DNA from: Planctomycetota bacterium
GTDB taxonomy: Bacteria; Planctomycetota; PUPC01; JACPCR01
Reading direction: 5' to 3'
DNA: 32,372 nt
Assembly (NCBI GenBank): GCA_027625095.1
Contig: JAQBXN010000104.1
Span: forward strand, 1-32,372
Shown piece after piece: positions 16,401 to 23,080 of this stretch (within the stretch, counting starts at the first letter, position 1; each line of letters starts with the position of its first letter). The notes below the pieces were generated by a model. It was not told where the DNA came from. It did no database searches and saw only the letters and a list, made by a program, of their open reading frames with translations. A program made the translations under genes and the position numbers.

Positions 16401-19264
16401 GTTATCAGAGCCGCCCGTCTGCCATGCTCGAAGGTAACGGCAACCTCGGTAATCGATGGATCGGCCAGCCTGACCTTGGCCAGTGGATCATTGATATAGA
16501 TCTCGGCCGCGTCACCCAGCTCGGCAAGACCATCCTGCGTCCCCAGAACACCGCCAACGAGGTTCGGCAGTTTGACGTCTATGTTGAAAAGACCCCGGGC
16601 AAATACCCGGGCAAATTGCGTGATCTCGATGCCTGGGTTTCCGTTTTCAAATCGCCAAGTCTGGCCAGTGCCCAGACTGTAACCGCCGACTACACCGTTC
16701 CCAAAGAACCCAAGGAAGGCGACCGCAAAGAACCCGTCAAGTCCCAGTTCATTCGCCTTGTTATTAATGAAGCCTTCGGCAACTTCCCCGAAATCGGTGA
16801 ATTCGAGATTTACCCGACATTTACCTTCAAGGCCGAGATTCCGGAACAGGGCATCGGAGGCACGTTCACGTTTGACGAGCCTGTCGCCGCCCGGCACATG
16901 CGAATGAATATCCACGAATTCCGAACCGACGCGCCCGCCATCGCGCACATCGGTATCTACGACAAGGACGGTAAGAAGCTCGTGCCACACGAAGGCTCAA
17001 AGATTCACGAACTCGCCACCAACCGCGTCCTCGAGCTCAGCCCGGGCGACGAGGTCACCGTGAATTATCGGGACGAGAAAAACATCCATCCTGGTGAACC
17101 CAAGACCTACCGTGAAAGCCTTTCCGCCACCTACTTCAATGGCTTTGTGCGCACCATCGTGCATGACTTTACCGAAGACCAGGCCGGCAACCGCAAACAG
17201 GTCGATTACATGGTACGTCGCATCCGCCCGGGCGACCGTTTCATCGTGGAGATTGTTGAATTCGATGAAGACAAGACCGACGGAATCGACAAGATCCCGT
17301 TCCTCGTTACCACTGCCAACGGCAAGAAGATGAACTATGACGCCCGTGAGACCGATCCATATTCGGGCATCTTCACCAAGGAGATTGATACCTCCATCGA
17401 CGGGGCGCCCAATACCCTCCAGGTTGAAGAGGTGGATTCAATCACGATCGAATACATGGACAACGAAAACACCGATCCTGGCCACAAAGCCGAACGAGGC
17501 ACAAATATCTACACCTCCACCCCGACCGACGGCAAAGTGCGCCTCATCTCCAACATCAAGCGAAAGGTCGCTCCGGGAGACGACAAAGAATCCACCAAGC
17601 TCGTCGCCATCGAGCAGGACATGGAAATCGAGGTTCTCGACCCCGATGCTGCCCTCCACAGCGGCAACGTGATAAAGGTGAAGCTCACCACCACCAAAGG
17701 GGCCGAAGCCACCGTCGAATGCAAGATCGGCGATATCAGCAACAGCTACAACACTTATCGCGGATTTCAGACCGCGCTCAGTGACAGCCTCGAGCTCGGA
17801 CGCTTCCGTGGCATGATTCGCGTCGTCCTGGGCGACAAGAGTTCGCCGTCGACACGCGTCCAGGTGCAGCAACTCGGCGATGGTGAATTCTCATCGGCAA
17901 GCAGCGAGAGCAGCAGCAACAGACGCGGCAAGACTGATGATCCCATCATGGAAGTCCTCAACGTCATGGGCGGCGATGTCATCACCGCGCAGTACATGGA
18001 CGAAGTCACCCCCGACAACCCTCTCGCCACCGAACGCTACGATAGCGCACGCATCATTTCTGACGCGGAATTCGGAATCTTTGATGACGAATTTGAAGCC
18101 GAACTGGATCTGGCCCACGTCGGCGAAAAGCTCCACCTCCAGGTCATCGACCCTGACATGGACGTCTCAGAAGAACGGGATGCAGTCATCCTCAAACTCG
18201 AGTCGACCTTCGATGACGGCACGTCCGACAAACTTGACATCCGTCTTGTTGAGAGCCTCTCACACAGCGGCGTGTTTACCGGCTCAATCATGATCAAGCA
18301 CGCTGATAAAGGGGATTCGGAGAACGCGGAACTTGAAGCCAATTTCGGCAACACAGTCACCGCTGTTTACCTGGACAAATACAACACGAAGTCCGCGGAC
18401 GCTGAGCTCCTCAAAGCACAAGTCAGCGTCGTCACCGGTACCGACGGTCAGATGATGGCCTTCAGCCGCTCCTTCCCGAACGACGAACTCGCCGTCGAAA
18501 CCCAGTTTCGGGTTGGCGAGTGCTATTTCTACCTCGGCAAAAACCACGTCGAGTTGAAGCAGTCTGAGACCGGGCTCAGGGAGCTGGCGGAAGGCCAGCA
18601 GATCCTCACCGAACTTGTCACCCACCACCCCGAATCCGAATGGATCGATCAGATTGGTTACCTCCTCGGCAATATCACCCAGGAGCAAGGCAAATACGAC
18701 GATGCCGTCCTTGTATACCGACGTATCACCCGTGACTATTCCGAAAGCATCATTGCTGCAGACGCTCAATACAAAACAGCCCTGTGCTTCGAGAAGAAGG
18801 GCGAGTTCGACCAGGCATGTGAAGAATACGTTCGCCTTGCCTATAAATACCCTGAGAACGCCCTCGTTGCCGATTCGATGATCCGCATCGGCCTCTATTA
18901 CTTCAATAAGAAGATCTATGAGACTGCTCTGGGAGTCTTCGAACGCTTTATCGATAAGTTCCCTGACCACTCGAGCGTTCAGAAGGTCTCCTTCAAGGTC
19001 GGCCTCAGCTATATCCTGGCAGAGCGCTTCACCGAAGGCGGCGACCATTTCAAAGGCTTCGTCGAAAAGTTCCCTGAAAGCGAAGACCTGAAACCAGCCG
19101 CCCTGTATTGGGCCGGCGATTCCTACCTGAAGGCCAACGATGCCCTGAAGAGTTACCAGATGTTCAAACGCTGCATCTGGGATTATCCGGAAAGCAAATG
19201 GGCTAAGTTCGCCAGAGGCAGGCTCACAGCTCCGATCTTCGATCGGATCTCTGAGATGGAATAG
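10412..19264 (+). CDS. Giant exported TPR / discoidin / beta-repeat protein (2950 residues)
   Basis: The start at 10412 is supported by AGGAG five bases upstream and by a signal peptide (MRASRMTYLVGALSLLVSSAFA); the frame is open upstream to 10289 but that part is not protein-like. Domains in order: TPRs (about 20-626); a GH2/PA14-like beta-sandwich (633-755, with WLYVDGKLAG); TPRs (757-1185); a discoidin-like domain (1183-1329); TPRs (1330-1690); beta repeats with a DPD-type motif and an SGxF-type motif (from about 1680); two discoidin-like domains (1885-2137); further beta repeats to about 2680; and a final YbgF/BamD-like TPR block to the end (KYPENALVADSMIRIG, FIDKFPDHSS). TPRs bind proteins and the sandwiches often bind sugars, so a periplasmic or surface scaffold is likely. 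No catalytic motif, transmembrane helix or sorting signal was seen. It is flanked by its own promoter and terminator. Confidence 0.9.
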   Translation: MRASRMTYLVGALSLLVSSAFADLYTEALALSKVGDYKGATAKLNEFVKTAKGQQNIDGQFLLADMYLAQGSILEAATAYEAVVNANPSAEVVIKARTGIAQTLEARGEFTRAVAQYKELVLQFRHKADMHSIWLHVANLFRRTLGQYNEAEKELTSLLVRYEKHANNGDALWELGQLYQHNLKNVRKAQETYVRLYTEYPKHKNSPAATVQSGYLLEDGGIRDWAKAITEYKNYVTANPNASDVYERLARIAYLNRDRLNQYQNAIDYYDQAFAVKPNPEILWEKATAAERTGKNDIKTAAYTQIVQKFPDSSQGQLALRGLANILWAEGKKNECIEATKKIVAKYPDSPDDLYNLANQLRDSERWDEGAANYDQLIQKFPQWNANYIYTYKANVYLSRHDNAVARKADAEAKAALGQAVEALQPVFTKFQGHTDPIVRALWMLAYDIYYTRAKDYDNAITNFQTIIGEHYHYQHWANRDYSIRWLTESHLAKSKNIDGAAQFVSQTLKKDPWSDNLRNGIAYLMSRYNALGEYAKSVALAKQVLDTRQSDWGDAWTLYCLGDAYNGLSLTAPQEQLPELHRKQLEAFAGLYNYHKNNAYGGMRSYINDIRQKVVKPLLREQSIRVDRMSNMLFKRDEKGESDETWATAALNDWTPIETGKDWGNFDGIGWYAADIDAVAEQGEYVAAFSNVDDQMWLYVDGKLAGSHSGASKPFTLRFNTEKTEGKIRIAVKVNDSASTGGIVGSFVIEKPRTIGKQELLNTALANQALGQFADAIKHYNDWLKDIPAGNAERDVAIRYMNWIDAQNQDIEKLTSRKPATPTEDYYLSLADVYTDQRDYTKAEATYKEAVEAFPASWNTLLALAKHYEDSKSKNYQLMNGAYQRLIAAMKGSPAEHRFKGHHVYMVNDVWRNYAVARELIAQYQAEQPQSGYWLRRYADHLYSYEKQDFQKAMGLYQRWMMSNDSLDPWHLGSQLWECLNRLGNHNAALAFTNMWLGKFSGHTNTPDMLYRQAMTQWNMGSENEAARAQAIAAFKKLQADFPTSSASYSAAYHAIQSYTPPHFAPIADATEMTEAWIKANPAHGYSAQLLWSLGNRMEREQDYGFDKALEVYRRIWKDFRIKWAENLYAYDKIANYHWGRREYDEAYSIYQEAMDHFGNNGDGRVKDAYHRLATRYNSFVNFEATPDSTNKQFLASRLQDGQADGNNGHPSYSWASEEGEGEHYIELAMKKAEEIRRVQVIWAGAQLLPQAIKLQYLNGNAFADVPGFEKFRTAEELTSTWVISPIKTTRIRILQKAGGGPKQRPNAMMATEVRLTRAISDTDFEALDNLYGQYLNYFQGHGETFSIGVTLCDYLAWRGEYMKSNIKLQQLLYAMPRNHPTFWDYAKAEAQKRMDQERYGEAAAIFRTMLSIHRGIDATRRSDGERLMGQALNKSGEAFANIDPSKPEAGLLWGNVFARSGEPDLAWERYQQNRELYFDHQHKLSFEFIDLIIRGLLTQRETGEAIKVCRHFLIKRNDDKHVSNAERARIQLLIGDAYFREERFEIAREEYNTVLTLPEYKDLPEHIQARFKVAQTLMSQKIFAKSQEILEDLATSPDEDTMSRAHLMLGILFHAQGEVKKAEAKFKEVLTLMPKNETADEIIYRLGTVYQERRKYKEALEALRLIGAWSGDSKRMVEPGRSLRIRLSDRDLTIARGSSEVPVIVTTSGGDEERILLGKSDIGKGLFVAEIDTELGVPARNDRKLQIMGNDTITYKYDPQWAKDFKIVDDPDSPPPVITVAGDAILLASATEIKEEEESELPVLNDKEEEKRDATRLFRDESQLKPGNLVYIKVTDPDLDITNAKDTATVVVEATSGDQVELTLDETGEHTGIFMGSVFTGNRPPDAVASDNSEGSEARYAIDGVNKASNAWVGSLDNRPPKWISVDLKEVHAISKYEWDRGEGYDPKEDRAPLRYIIEGSKDKKTWFPVAFYPENQAPLIKGAIGLWDPDGSGGYQSRPSAMLEGNGNLGNRWIGQPDLGQWIIDIDLGRVTQLGKTILRPQNTANEVRQFDVYVEKTPGKYPGKLRDLDAWVSVFKSPSLASAQTVTADYTVPKEPKEGDRKEPVKSQFIRLVINEAFGNFPEIGEFEIYPTFTFKAEIPEQGIGGTFTFDEPVAARHMRMNIHEFRTDAPAIAHIGIYDKDGKKLVPHEGSKIHELATNRVLELSPGDEVTVNYRDEKNIHPGEPKTYRESLSATYFNGFVRTIVHDFTEDQAGNRKQVDYMVRRIRPGDRFIVEIVEFDEDKTDGIDKIPFLVTTANGKKMNYDARETDPYSGIFTKEIDTSIDGAPNTLQVEEVDSITIEYMDNENTDPGHKAERGTNIYTSTPTDGKVRLISNIKRKVAPGDDKESTKLVAIEQDMEIEVLDPDAALHSGNVIKVKLTTTKGAEATVECKIGDISNSYNTYRGFQTALSDSLELGRFRGMIRVVLGDKSSPSTRVQVQQLGDGEFSSASSESSSNRRGKTDDPIMEVLNVMGGDVITAQYMDEVTPDNPLATERYDSARIISDAEFGIFDDEFEAELDLAHVGEKLHLQVIDPDMDVSEERDAVILKLESTFDDGTSDKLDIRLVESLSHSGVFTGSIMIKHADKGDSENAELEANFGNTVTAVYLDKYNTKSADAELLKAQVSVVTGTDGQMMAFSRSFPNDELAVETQFRVGECYFYLGKNHVELKQSETGLRELAEGQQILTELVTHHPESEWIDQIGYLLGNITQEQGKYDDAVLVYRRITRDYSESIIAADAQYKTALCFEKKGEFDQACEEYVRLAYKYPENALVADSMIRIGLYYFNKKIYETALGVFERFIDKFPDHSSVQKVSFKVGLSYILAERFTEGGDHFKGFVEKFPESEDLKPAALYWAGDSYLKANDALKSYQMFKRCIWDYPESKWAKFARGRLTAPIFDRISEME

Positions 19265-19328
19265 GCCGAATCCCGGTAAATGTTTTGAAGGGCAGGCTCT
19301 TGCTTTTAGTCTTCCCTTTACAGAGTAA

Positions 19329-19367
19329 AAGCCCCATCCGACTGCAGCCGGGTGGGGCTTTTTTTAA
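19329..19367 (+). terminator. Intrinsic terminator of the giant gene
   Basis: AAGCCCCATCC (19329-19339) pairs with GGGTGGGGCTT (19350-19360) over 11 bp with one A/G position, followed by a run of seven T (19359-19365). It lies 65 bp after the stop codon. It is the clearest terminator in the window and argues for a monocistronic transcript. Confidence 0.9.
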
Positions 19368-19514
19368 TTTGGAGTCCTGCCCGAATTATTCTGCCATTTT
19401 CTTACCGCACCCGTGCTGAGTGGCTTGGGTAATGGGTCTGAGGCGTTCAGCGTGCATGGCACTTGGCATTTCCGGGTTCGGGGCACGCTACGAGGCAAAC
19501 TCCGGGGCAGCTTC

Positions 19515-22500
19515 CTAATCCAGACCCAATACTTCAATCCCCTTAATCGCGGGACCGATCCCCCTGACGCGCTGGAGAACCAACTCGGCAGGGGCCGTTT
19601 CAAGATCCACTGTCTTTTCAAGTTGCCACGCAGTGTTCTGGCCGGCGGCCCTGAAAACATCTACGGACGCGGCAATTTTCTTGTTGCTCCAAAGAACTTC
19701 GTAAACACGTTTACCGCTGACCGAAGAACTGCGGTTGGTTTCGGCGAGATGCAGGATGAGTTTGTAACGGCCCGGCTTGGCTTCGAAGGTGTAGGTGAGC
19801 GTTTGATTGGCCCAGCGTTCTGTCTTGTAAACATCTTCAAGAGCGCCTGCCTTTTGAATGGGTGCTCGGCTGGTCCAGATTCCGGATCCGGAGATTCGCG
19901 CAGTGTCGGCTTCCCAGACTCGGCCATCTGAAGTGGTTACTTCAGGTCCTCCGCAATTGATCCGCTTTACCCAGGTGAGCGGAGTGACGGTGACCGGCTG
20001 TCCACAGGGGGTAACTCCTCCGTCCCGGTTGCGGATATTCAGGAGGTACTGGTAGGGATGGCTTGCCTCGATCTTAGTATCGAAGTACGAACCTGATTCT
20101 TTTCGGCCGGGAATGGTTTCAATGACGCTGAACTCACCCTTTTCGCCTTTACGACGATGAAGTTCGAGCCCGGTAAGGTCCCATCCAATCTGGCCCTTCC
20201 AGGCAATCCGAACTCCATCGGCCATCGGCGTGGCTGTTACAACCAACTGAGTCTTCACCGATTTGAGTTTTTCCAGCGTCGCATCCGCTTCGATAACTTG
20301 CAGAAACCACGGCATCCGGCCGATGAGCCGGCCGTAAAGTTTCGGAGTCTGATGAGCAGAAAGATTCGGGTGAAGGGAAAGAAGACGCCAGAGTTCTTGA
20401 TAGGCCCTCGATGAAACGGTCATTTTCTTTGGAGACCCCAAAACTGAAAGAAGGGCTAATTGATCCTTTTCGAACATCTCTGAAAGTTGTGCCTTCACCC
20501 AGGCTACATACTCAGGCTTCTGTCTGATGGCATGGGCAAAAGCAACAGACCTGCCAAGGAACGGCGCGTCTTCGCCCGTCGCTCTCAATTCCATGTCGGC
20601 AATTCTGAAAATGGTCTCGTGAGCGAATTTCGTTTCCGGAGAATCTTTGGAGTAAGCCATCGCGTAATCCAGCAAACCTTCGGCAAAATGGGACCGGGAC
20701 GAGGCATCCATCGTTTCGGACCTGGTCGAATGAACGACCTCCCGCGCCCTTTCCAGCATTTGATTCGGGTTGCTGAAATATTGTTTTTCCACTGCCAGAG
20801 AATTCGAGGCAGCAGCGGAGCAGATTTCCCAGTTCCTGACCGAAGCACGGCTTCTACGACGTTTAATATGTTCCAAACGTTTGATCAGAATTAGAGGCTC
20901 GTTTTTGATGATCCCGTCCATAACTTCGTACCCGAGCGTCATCCCTCCAACGTCAATTGGTGATGGAGTTTCGCTCGCGAAGATGGAGCAAAGATTATCT
21001 GCAACCACCTCCAGAGTACGGGGATCACCGGACAGCAGATACCAGAAGATCCTCGACCGGACTCCATGGACAGAACTCGAAGTCGGCTGCCCCCAGGGCA
21101 CCGCATTCGGTCGACGGCTGGCACCCACTGCCGACATCCGGCGGCCGTTCACCAAAACAGAACTTTCAGTTTCCGAATGGATCGTCCCTGCGTCCGCGGC
21201 GTGATTAAGCATGCGTTCGAAATACTGGATGTAGCTGGCATTCCCCGTCCGCAACCATTGAAGAAGAATCTGCCAGCTTTCGTGATTCGCATCCAGACTC
21301 CAGCCGGAATCTGCCCTGCAGTTCCAGGTGCCCGGGGCACTGTTCGTGTTTTGGTTGGTTTGAGGGTTGTAATATGTCAAAGCGCCGCCGTCGTTCAGCA
21401 GGCCGTACCACTTGAATTCGTATGGGGATTGCGTGAGCCATTCAAGGGCGACATCGGTGGCGCCCTCGTATTCCGGAAACAGGTCGGCGTTGCGCGGAGA
21501 GAAGGGCCCAAAAACGCCGGATTGCACGTAATGTGAAGGGTTGACCTTCAGGACGAGCAGGCTCTCCACTTGCGCCTTTAACTTCTCACCTTCCGTGTCC
21601 CCGGAGAAATCCAGCCAGACACGTTCAGTTATCGCCAGGCCGGCCGGGTGGCCTGGCAAGTTCGCTGGTGGCTCCTGTTCGTTTTTCGAGTCCTCCTCAT
21701 CGAAGTGCCGGAGGTCAAGTATTTGGTTTGTACTCGCTGGCCATAGCGAATAAGTGACATCCAGGTCGCTGACCGTTATTTCCTTGGGATAGCGTTGGGC
21801 AAAACGTTCACCCGCTATTGCAAATTTGTAATCCGGCATCCGCACCTCGAGCCAGCCCGACAGTTCAGTACCTGCTCCAATCATCGTTCGGTCTTCCTGG
21901 GCATCGTGCCAGTAAGTGACCTCTGCGGACTTTGCGGCACCTCTGGCCAACTGATGCATCCGCGCGTCAGGCCGAGTGGCCACGATACTCACTTCTTCAG
22001 TGGTCTTTATCGTTGGAGAAGGCCCATTCGTGCTGATCTGCACGGCTGCCCCCTCAAGAGCGGCCGGGAATCTCATCACGCACTGACGCATGAAGTTCTG
22101 TCGCGGGTCGCATTCCCAGATGAGAGTCCACTCCAATTTGACGCGAGCACTTCCCCGGGTCAGGAAGTAACGAAGAATGAAGGAGCACTTTCGTTCACCG
22201 TCACCTGACACGATCCCGCCTTCGCAACGCACCACATATCGAAAGGGTGTTTTCTCTTCGACGTACAAATCTTCTATGACACCATTTGAGCGGGTTGAAC
22301 TGGTACCCGGATCTGCTTCGCGCAACCAGTTTTCGTGATCGGTGTGTTCAGGCCCTGCCGTGGTCGTGACAAACAACATCTGGGCCTTGGTGTCCCCCAC
22401 TATGATCGATCTGTCGTGAACACGAATAGAGTGGATGAATTCAATACCGGTCTTTCCGAATTCAATCGTCAGCACCCCATTTGAGACGCGGAGCAGATCG

Positions 22501-22922
22501 CCGTCGGCCTCTTCTTTCCAGGGCGAATTAACTGGCTCGGCTGGCCGGCCGATTTTGAGAATCAGACCCTTGGTTTCCTTTGCCTCCAGGGACGTCTGCA
22601 TCTGAATGCGAAGCCATTTGATGGAGCCATCGGGCCAATAGGTCAAAGGCCGGAAGTAGGCTGGAAGCTCTCTGCCGAATTGGGAAGTCAGCCGCACCTC
22701 AACCGATTTCAAATCACCCCGCCCGAATGGAATGCCGGTACAAACGAACGCATCTTTACGTGCCGTGCCGCTGGTCTCCTCAATGCTTAAGTGAACCTCC
22801 TCAGCCCACAATATGGACGAGAGAGCCAGAATAACGATCGCCGGGAACTGAGAGCAGGAAGCGTAAGGATGCGTAGCCGCACCGCCGGAAAAAACCGGAG
22901 CAGGGGGAGTAAGTTTTGGCAT
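19515..22922 (-). CDS. YetA/PL26-like secreted protein with FnIII-like and malectin-like C-terminus
   Basis: About 1135 residues. The N-terminal part after the export signal (GIPFGRGDLKSVEVRLTSQFGREL, TYWPDGSIKWLRIQMQ) matches the RIFT-barrel domain of the exo-rhamnogalacturonan lyase PL26/YetA-like group. A helical toroid follows (about 440-860, with WYGLLNDGGALTYYNP and NASYIQYFERMLNHAADAG). Then come a FnIII-like domain (about 905-985) and a malectin-like sugar-binding domain beginning RINCGGPEVTTSDGRVWEAD. The likely role is binding or cleaving acidic plant or algal polysaccharide outside the cytoplasm; activity is not provable here. The start is uncertain: the frame is open to 23057, the ATG at 22922 has no good ribosome binding site, and the hydrophobic FPAIVILALSSILWA lies 26 residues in after a poorly charged stretch. 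It diverges from the kinase gene. Confidence 0.82.
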   Translation of the reverse strand: MPKLTPPAPVFSGGAATHPYASCSQFPAIVILALSSILWAEEVHLSIEETSGTARKDAFVCTGIPFGRGDLKSVEVRLTSQFGRELPAYFRPLTYWPDGSIKWLRIQMQTSLEAKETKGLILKIGRPAEPVNSPWKEEADGDLLRVSNGVLTIEFGKTGIEFIHSIRVHDRSIIVGDTKAQMLFVTTTAGPEHTDHENWLREADPGTSSTRSNGVIEDLYVEEKTPFRYVVRCEGGIVSGDGERKCSFILRYFLTRGSARVKLEWTLIWECDPRQNFMRQCVMRFPAALEGAAVQISTNGPSPTIKTTEEVSIVATRPDARMHQLARGAAKSAEVTYWHDAQEDRTMIGAGTELSGWLEVRMPDYKFAIAGERFAQRYPKEITVSDLDVTYSLWPASTNQILDLRHFDEEDSKNEQEPPANLPGHPAGLAITERVWLDFSGDTEGEKLKAQVESLLVLKVNPSHYVQSGVFGPFSPRNADLFPEYEGATDVALEWLTQSPYEFKWYGLLNDGGALTYYNPQTNQNTNSAPGTWNCRADSGWSLDANHESWQILLQWLRTGNASYIQYFERMLNHAADAGTIHSETESSVLVNGRRMSAVGASRRPNAVPWGQPTSSSVHGVRSRIFWYLLSGDPRTLEVVADNLCSIFASETPSPIDVGGMTLGYEVMDGIIKNEPLILIKRLEHIKRRRSRASVRNWEICSAAASNSLAVEKQYFSNPNQMLERAREVVHSTRSETMDASSRSHFAEGLLDYAMAYSKDSPETKFAHETIFRIADMELRATGEDAPFLGRSVAFAHAIRQKPEYVAWVKAQLSEMFEKDQLALLSVLGSPKKMTVSSRAYQELWRLLSLHPNLSAHQTPKLYGRLIGRMPWFLQVIEADATLEKLKSVKTQLVVTATPMADGVRIAWKGQIGWDLTGLELHRRKGEKGEFSVIETIPGRKESGSYFDTKIEASHPYQYLLNIRNRDGGVTPCGQPVTVTPLTWVKRINCGGPEVTTSDGRVWEADTARISGSGIWTSRAPIQKAGALEDVYKTERWANQTLTYTFEAKPGRYKLILHLAETNRSSSVSGKRVYEVLWSNKKIAASVDVFRAAGQNTAWQLEKTVDLETAPAELVLQRVRGIGPAIKGIEVLGLD

Positions 22923-23009
22923 CTGGATTGACGGCTCTGGTACCAATGTACAAGGAGAATGGGAGTTGAAATGAAGAATGGCAACTGGTCTCCCCCCCTC
23001 TTTAGCTCT

Positions 23010-23039
23010 TTGGTCGCTCAAACTGAAATCATGTAAGAT
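23010..23039 (+). promoter_or_regulatory. Candidate promoter for the kinase gene
   Basis: TTGGTC (23010-23015) and TAAGAT (23034-23039) are 18 nt apart in the divergent spacer, predicting a start near 23046 and a leader of about 35 nt before the ATG at 23081. No Shine-Dalgarno is evident in that leader. Confidence 0.45.
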
Positions 23040-23080
23040 AATCCCGTTCGCACTCAATAATTCCGTTTTCGCGGCAGCAA

